A stretch of 64,000 bases of DNA, from contig SSBO01000003.1 of the NCBI GenBank assembly GCA_005281725.1, forward strand, positions 9,119,088-9,183,087, in the 5' to 3' direction. Every line of letters starts with the position of its first letter. Position 1 is the first letter of the stretch. This document shows positions 60,660-64,000 of this stretch, piece by piece. Under the pieces are notes generated by a model. The model saw only the letters and a list, made by a program, of their open reading frames with translations. It searched no databases and had not been told where the DNA came from. Source of the DNA: Wuchereria bancrofti (taxonomy: Eukaryota > Nematoda > Chromadorea > Rhabditida > Onchocercidae). The position numbers were made by a program, and so were the translations under genes.

Positions 60660-63600
60660 GTGTATGATAAATTCGAAAAAGTGACTCATTCATTTGATAA
60701 TTATTCATATTTCATGCTAACTTGGCAACGGCAAATATATTCTGGGGCACCAAAAATTCAGATGCCTAACATTATATATACCTATACAGTTTGCCCAGAA
60801 GGACGGGTATGTTGTAGATATACATATTTCCCAAAAATGCAAATCTCGTTTGTGTGGTAAAAATTATAAAATGATAAAATTGAATTTTTATTAATGTAAA
60901 AATGAAAAATAATTTGCAGTATATTTATATTATCGGTGCAAATATTTATATTCGCACAACGGTTAATGTTGAAATAACTCAAAAATTAGCATTATGGATT
61001 TTTGATTGTGCTAAATTAAACGTAAGTGCGCTTTAACTGTGCTAAATTAAACGTAAGTGTGCTTTGATTGTGCTGAATTAACACGTAAATGTGCTTTAAT
61101 TGTGCTAAATTAACACGTAAATGTGCTTTAATTGTGCTAAATTAACACGTAAATGTGCTTTAATTGTGTTAAATTAACACGTAAATATGCTTTGATTGTG
61201 CTAAATTAGGACGTAGGTATGCTTTAATTATGCTAAATTAAACGTGACTGCTTTTACTATCATTATCAGGCAAATAAAATTGATTATAATATCAATTACG
61301 ATTTATTAGCTTTTATTCACGTTGTTTTTTTTCTTTTTCACTCTTTTTTTAAATTAGATATTTTAGATGTCAATATATAACCTACATTATGAGACTTATC
61401 CAGGTAAAATTGTTGATTTCTATTCATTAAGTGCTAAAAAATGCGTACTGCTTATGTATAATAATGAAATGAAATTGCTAACACAATATTTATTGGTAAT
61501 GAATAAGGAAACAAATGATACGGTTGAAATTTTATGCCGAAATTGGAAAATTGATGCATCTGAAGCACTTCGAGTTGGTATGATATTAAATTATTTATAT
61601 ATTAATTTGTAAATATATTAACTTATTTATATATTATGTATTAATTACAGATATTAATTAATTAATTAATTAGTGAAAAATTATTAAATTAGAAGAAGAA
61701 AATGAATAAATAAAATAATTGCATAAGTTAAAAGTTATAGAAAAAAATAAAGTATGAAAGTAATTTTTTTATTAGAAAATAGTAATTTTTTATTGAAAGT
61801 ATTTATTTTTATTCCTATTTTTTTTTTTATTTTTATTTTTAAGAAAAATTTTTGTTTGTATTTATTAGATATTAATTCTGACTGAAATTATTAAAAACAT
61901 TTAAAGTTGTTTACACTTAATAATATTGAAAATATTAATAAATATTAACAAGTTTATACTGTATATACAAATTTATAGTATAATTTATAGTATACAGAAA
62001 AAAATTCATTTTTTTATTTTTGACAAAACATTTTTTTACTAATTTTTTTCTTTAAAAAATCAAAAATTTTTTGAACATTTTTTATTGATACTTTCAAATA
62101 TTATTAGATTATTCGTCAATAATAAAATATTTCTGTATATCTTATTTTAACTTCATTTCCATTAATTGTCTATAAATTATGAAAATCGTTATTCTTCTTT
62201 TTCTTTTTTGAAAAAAAACTTTTTCTTTGCTTTTGATGTTTTGGGTCTGACTTAACTTCACTTTTTTTAATTATAAATTATAACTAATAATAAATATTAA
62301 TTACTTCTGCTAAAGTAATGAATATGATTAAAATTAATCATTTAGTTTGATCAGAATAAAGAAACCTTTTATTTCTTTTAATCATTTTTAGGATACGGTG
62401 GTTTACCGTTTGGGTATATTGTAGTAAGCGGTTATACAACACCAGAATTAGGAAATGTTTTGGATGTACGAATGTTACCCGCTGATCCAGAATCAATGAC
62501 AATTCCGGCAGTCAATATGGATATTCCGGTTAAAAATTCTAGAAGATTATTTCATGATTATTCTCGAATATAATTATTGATTATAGGCTAAAATATAAAT
62601 CCATTTAGCATTTATTACTATAATTACTTGACCCTTAATTAATCTATAATTGAAGTACTCATATTTAAATAGAATCAAAATATTACTTAAATATTAAATA
62701 TATTTGATGTTTTTCAATTTATTGCAATAATCACTTAAAAAATGAAAAAACCGCAATGATAGTAATATGTCTTGCTTTTTTACTTCTAATTTATCCTAGA
62801 AAAATTTCAAAATATTATAATAATAAAGTATTAAAACAGTAAAGTATGTATATATACAGTAAAGTATTCTTATGTTATTAATTAATATTAATTAATTCAC
62901 CAGGTTGCAAGATTAGAATCACTGATAAAGCAATATCCATTACAAAATTTGGTTGTTTGGCCTGGTTCAGTACCACTGATAAATGATAAAGGACTTTATT
63001 TTTTGCTAACACGGTATTGCATTCATTCATTTCTATCATTTCAAAAATAACATTTATACTGGATAACTTTTACTCTTTTTTTTTTGTTGATAACAAATCT
63101 TTTATCTGTTCTTGTTTATTTATTTAAAATTATTCATTAATTAGCTACAAAATCTTATCAAACAAATATATGTATATTTTTGATTTTTTTTAAAATAAAT
63201 CCTGATTTAAAATATTGAAAATTTTAAAAATATTCAGCATTTTTTTTTTTAAAGAAGAACAGGTCAAATGCTTGTTTATGAAACAAGTCTTCTTGGTGCG
63301 ATTAAATTTTTACCAGATGGAACATATAATCCAATATTAATTGCAATAGATGATTCAGCTGTTAAGTAAGTTTTTATTTATATATATATTTTTTAAAACA
63401 ATTTTATGTAAAAATATTTAGATGAGAGGAAGAATAACAAGAAATGAATGTATGCCATTTTTTTTTTTTTTGAAACTCTTTTGTTTATTTATTTTTTTAT
63501 TTTATATATTTTTCCATTTTTTATTTATTTCCGAAATTCTTTGTCTATTTATTATTTTTTTACTTTTTTCTTTGAATAATTTATTTTAAATATGTTTTAT

Positions 63601-63752
63601 TTTTACAGGCATCTGTCAGAACGAGAACTTTGTATTAATTATGTATCAATGTTAGCTCAACGTGATCGAACATGTTGGATGAATTCAATTGTACCAGCTG
63701 ATCCATCTCACTGGAGAAATATTTTACAACGAATTATTACTATGATTTTTGG
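60660..63752 (+). CDS. unrecognised multi-exon gene, right copy, continues past the window
   Basis: Exons: about 60660-60806 (5' limit uncertain), 60920-61021, 61367-61577, 62392-62528, 62904-63013, 63255-63365 and 63609-63752. Phases match throughout, and the last exon ends in a GTAAAA donor with 2 bases of a split codon, so the gene goes on beyond the window. The first four exons repeat those at 49024-50892. The added part includes VARLESLIKQYPLQNLVVWP, LINDKGLYFLLTRRTGQMLV, AIKFLPDGTYNPILIAIDD and LCINYVSMLAQRDRTCWMN, ending DPSHWRNILQRIITMIFG. It looks like a soluble, conserved eukaryotic protein; I do not recognise the family. The RTGQMLVYE and LLGAIKFLPDG stretches have a beta-propeller feel but no WD signature. 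Confidence 0.75.
61003..61256 (+). repeat. splice-site minisatellite, right copy
   Basis: Same eight-unit repeat as at 49367-49620, starting in the exon that ends at 61021 and running into its intron. Confidence 0.88.
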
Positions 63753-64000
63753 GTAAAATTTTTTAACAGGCATTTTTCCGAATGAGAATTTTGCATTAAT
63801 TATATATCTATGTTAGAATATTAATTAATTAAATATTCATCAAATTAATAATAAATTATACTACTTTTGCATTTACCAAAAATTCTTTTTGTCTATTATC
63901 AGGAATCAAAAAAAAAAAATTTTTTTTTACAAATTAAAAGCTTTCTAAATTCAAGAAGAAAAAACATTTTTAATAAATATTATTAAATATTTTTAATTAT
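63753..64000. other. intron at the window edge
   Basis: Begins with the GTAAAA donor after 63752. It contains a short diverged echo of the preceding exon start (GGCATTTTTCCGAATGAGAATTTTGCATTAATTATATATC compared with 63609 onward, in separate short blocks), suggesting a local duplication. No further exon before the end. Confidence 0.55.

Noticed and set aside
1..64000. tRNA, rRNA, spliced-leader RNA genes, CRISPR arrays or Wolbachia-derived inserts
   Set aside because: I looked for TTCGA-type tRNA T-loops, regular spaced palindromic repeats and compact bacterial coding runs and saw none. The tandem arrays present have no unique spacers.

Overview
The window looks like nuclear DNA of a parasitic nematode, most probably a filarial or other spirurid worm. 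It is very AT-rich, with long homopolymer runs. Genes are cut into short exons by introns that start GTAAGT or GTATGT and end TTTTCAG or TTTTTAG. Several first coding exons begin a few bases after a strong 3' splice site, as expected for spliced-leader trans-splicing. There is no bacterial-type gene organisation. Gene models below were joined by hand from reading frame, splice consensus and intron phase. Exon sums are multiples of three in every complete model.

Layout: 1-7636 is gene-poor and carries a 28-bp minisatellite (2411-3513). 7637-10575 (+) is a five-exon single-pass membrane protein gene. 12804-13167 (-) encodes a 64-residue membrane protein. 13168-20010 holds only repeats. 20011-23505 (+) is a nine-exon prostaglandin reductase-2-like NADPH enzyme, and 24948-26162 (+) is RNA polymerase III subunit RPC9/CRCP. 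Tail-to-tail with it, 26586-29031 (-) encodes a Ras-superfamily protein whose nucleotide-binding motifs have decayed but which keeps a C-terminal CAAX box. 30340-33418 (-) is a seven-exon helical protein that I do not recognise. 37.7-40.1 kb is a GC-richer island of short broken ORFs. 41564-43468 (-) is a complete SSU72 CTD phosphatase gene (194 aa).

The right third is dominated by a BEL/Pao LTR retrotransposon and by a duplication. The insertion at 44685-48545 is unusual: an LTR plus 5' gag on the + strand faces an LTR-gag-protease-RT fragment on the - strand. It therefore has two 842-bp inverted arms, both outer ends are the U3 ends of the LTR, and 5-bp ACACA direct repeats flank it. Beyond it a multi-exon + strand gene of unknown function begins. 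The block from SSU72 exon 4 through this gene (42193-51058) is then repeated almost exactly at 53830-62694. The copies are separated by single n bases (51059 and 53829), a 221-n gap (52725-52945) and pieces of another BEL element, including a membrane-anchored env-like ORF. This is most simply an unmerged overlap of two contigs or alleles. Only the right copy carries on into new exons of the unknown gene, which runs off the window.

The recognised cellular genes are housekeeping functions: Pol III transcription, Pol II CTD dephosphorylation and NADPH-dependent enone reduction. The most novel candidates are the prenylatable pseudo-GTPase, the inverted-arm BEL element as a possible hairpin-RNA source, and the hierarchical minisatellite.
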